This document shows positions 58,320 to 59,107 of a stretch of 59,107 nt of DNA, in pieces (positions within the stretch are counted from its first letter, which is position 1; each line of letters opens with the position of its first letter). Under the pieces are notes generated by a model. It worked only from the letters and a program-made list of their open reading frames with translations, did not search any database and had not been told where the DNA came from. Position numbers and translations under genes: made by a program. This DNA is from a virus, in the IMG/VR virus record IMGVR_UViG_3300042934_000561, positions 1 to 59,107 of that record; one strand, given 5' to 3'.

Positions 58320-58595
58320 TTAATTATCGACTATGTATATCAATAGCCAATTAATAAATCTTATTTTAAATGTGTTTACATGTCGCTTCCAATGTTTATT
58401 TCCAGTAAGTTTAAAATACACAAACTTTTTTCCTGCAACTGGTTCGTATCCAGAATGAATTAATCCTAAAGCTAATTGTTCGTTTAGCTTATTTATCAAG
58501 TACTTATTTAAGCTAATTCGAATTCTAACTTTTAATGGCTTACTCCGATGAGTAGCCCCACTACTGTTATCTACAATTTTAGGCTCAGCTTTCAT
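58320..58595 (-). CDS. Small basic early protein
   Basis: 91 residues, strongly basic, with KPLKVRIRISLNKYLINKLN then GYEPVAGKKFVYFKLTGNKH. Ends in a hydrophobic FINWLLIYIV stretch. It overlaps the preceding gene by 11 bases. May bind nucleic acid; unknown. Confidence 0.57.
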   Translation of the reverse strand: MKAEPKIVDNSSGATHRSKPLKVRIRISLNKYLINKLNEQLALGLIHSGYEPVAGKKFVYFKLTGNKHWKRHVNTFKIRFINWLLIYIVDN

Positions 58596-58788
58596 TAGAC
58601 TCTAGCTTCCTATTAAGCACATAAGTTTCAGATGATTTTGATTCTAGACTTAATATCCAATTCATTCCATCTACTTTAGCTATTAGGTAATCATCGCCCC
58701 CCAAAGAAACACTTTTAGGCACTCTATAAATTATCTTTCGATTAGCTAATCTAATTCTAACATTATTCTTAATACGAAACTTATCCAT
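58585..58788 (-). CDS. Small basic early protein, first in operon
   Basis: 67 residues with AAGGAGG before the ATG. Basic beta-rich (FRIKNNVRIRLANRKIIYRV) with a C-terminal Ser/Glu end. It shares the R-I-R style with the next protein but no clear homology. Confidence 0.57.
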   Translation of the reverse strand: MDKFRIKNNVRIRLANRKIIYRVPKSVSLGGDDYLIAKVDGMNWILSLESKSSETYVLNRKLESNES

Positions 58789-58841
58789 TTGGATTCCTCC
58801 TTGATTAAATACGCATGTACAATAATTGCACTTACAATATA

Positions 58842-58870
58842 ATTATACGTGATATAATAGGAAATAACAA
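58842..58870 (-). promoter_or_regulatory. Early-type promoter
   Basis: TTGTTA, 17 bases, TATAAT, with copy g of the dispersed element upstream. Confidence 0.88.
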
Positions 58871-58901
58871 TACTGGAAAATGACAGATTAGAAAATATAC
58901 C

Positions 58902-58922
58902 AGATCCATTAGAGTCCAAATC
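58902..58922 (-). repeat. Dispersed 20-bp element, copy g
   Basis: The minus strand reads ATTTGGACTCTAATGGATCT, between the terminator at 58931 and the promoter at 58842, the same layout as copy f. Confidence 0.78.
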
Positions 58923-58930
58923 TGGATAAA

Positions 58931-58954
58931 GGAAAAGCGAGCCTAGCTCGCTTT
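58931..58954 (-). terminator. Terminator after the right-edge gene
   Basis: On the minus strand AAAGCGAGC pairs perfectly with GCTCGCTTT around TAG and TCCTTT follows. Confidence 0.85.
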
Positions 58955-59107
58955 CTACTTAACCTTAATTACCTTTCCATCCTTAGTCTCAACTTCTGCG
59001 TACCATTTATGCATCTCAGGATAATGAGGTCCTTCGACGCAGTTAGTTCCATTTTGATTTGGATTTCCAAGGCCCGGTGCAAAAACAGTTACAGTCTCTC
59101 CCCTAGC
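58955..59107 (-). CDS. Partial gene at the right edge (C-terminal 50 residues)
   Basis: The frame is open to the window edge. GLGNPNQNGTNCVEGPHYPE then MHKWYAEVETKDGKVIKVK resembles the C-terminal part of small phage proteins of unknown function (G-T-N-C-V-x-GPHYPE-x-HKWYA, from memory). The start lies outside the window. Confidence 0.7.
   Translation of the reverse strand, partial: ARGETVTVFAPGLGNPNQNGTNCVEGPHYPEMHKWYAEVETKDGKVIKVK

Overview
The window is a contiguous part of a large tailed-phage genome, or a prophage-like copy of one, that infects a low-GC Gram-positive host. The evidence is AT-rich sequence (about 32% GC by eye), strong GGAGG ribosome binding sites, several TTG and GTG starts, an NlpC/P60 plus SH3 tail protein and Ig-like tail proteins. 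No sheath, integrase, tRNA or rRNA gene is visible. A single tube protein, a G/GT frameshift and a Dit-Tal order point to a long-tailed siphovirus. Lysis and most replication genes must lie outside the window.

Left half (1-40.0 kb, all minus strand) is the late module, read right to left. It starts with a nucleotide and phosphoesterase group (dNMP kinase, DHH phosphoesterase, MBL hydrolase, MazG) and continues with terminase large subunit, portal, HNH nuclease, Nudix protein, XkdF-like protease, scaffold and major capsid protein. Connector and tail-completion proteins follow, then the tail tube, the G/GT chaperones with a canonical A AAA AAC slippery site, a 1906-residue tape measure, Dit and a 1378-residue Tal/hub with peptidase. 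Two Ig-repeat proteins and a row of baseplate or fibre proteins close the module at the left edge.

Centre (40.0-45.2 kb) holds a divergent control region with six 22-23 bp repeats, a rightward operon of small unknown genes (40.5-42.5 kb), about 1 kb of non-coding DNA with a 15-bp-periodic GGGC array, a poly-G run and a very AT-rich block, and a second rightward operon (43.6-44.8 kb). It ends in a non-coding gap between convergent terminators.

Right half (45.2-59.1 kb, minus strand) is early-type DNA. It contains about 35 short genes, mostly unknown, in short operons that include an AbrB-like regulator and several tiny membrane peptides. Operons are separated by hairpin terminators, a dispersed element of about 20 bp, and promoters of one family: TTGTTA/TTGTAA, exactly 17 nt, TATAAT. 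Eleven such promoters lie here and two more drive the rightward operons. Several have perfect or near-perfect palindromes at or just downstream of the start point. The late half lacks this promoter class; a different TA-rich motif recurs there, which suggests an early/late switch.

Assignments for core virion proteins rest on motifs and gene order. Most small genes are called only from an open frame, a ribosome binding site and operon context.
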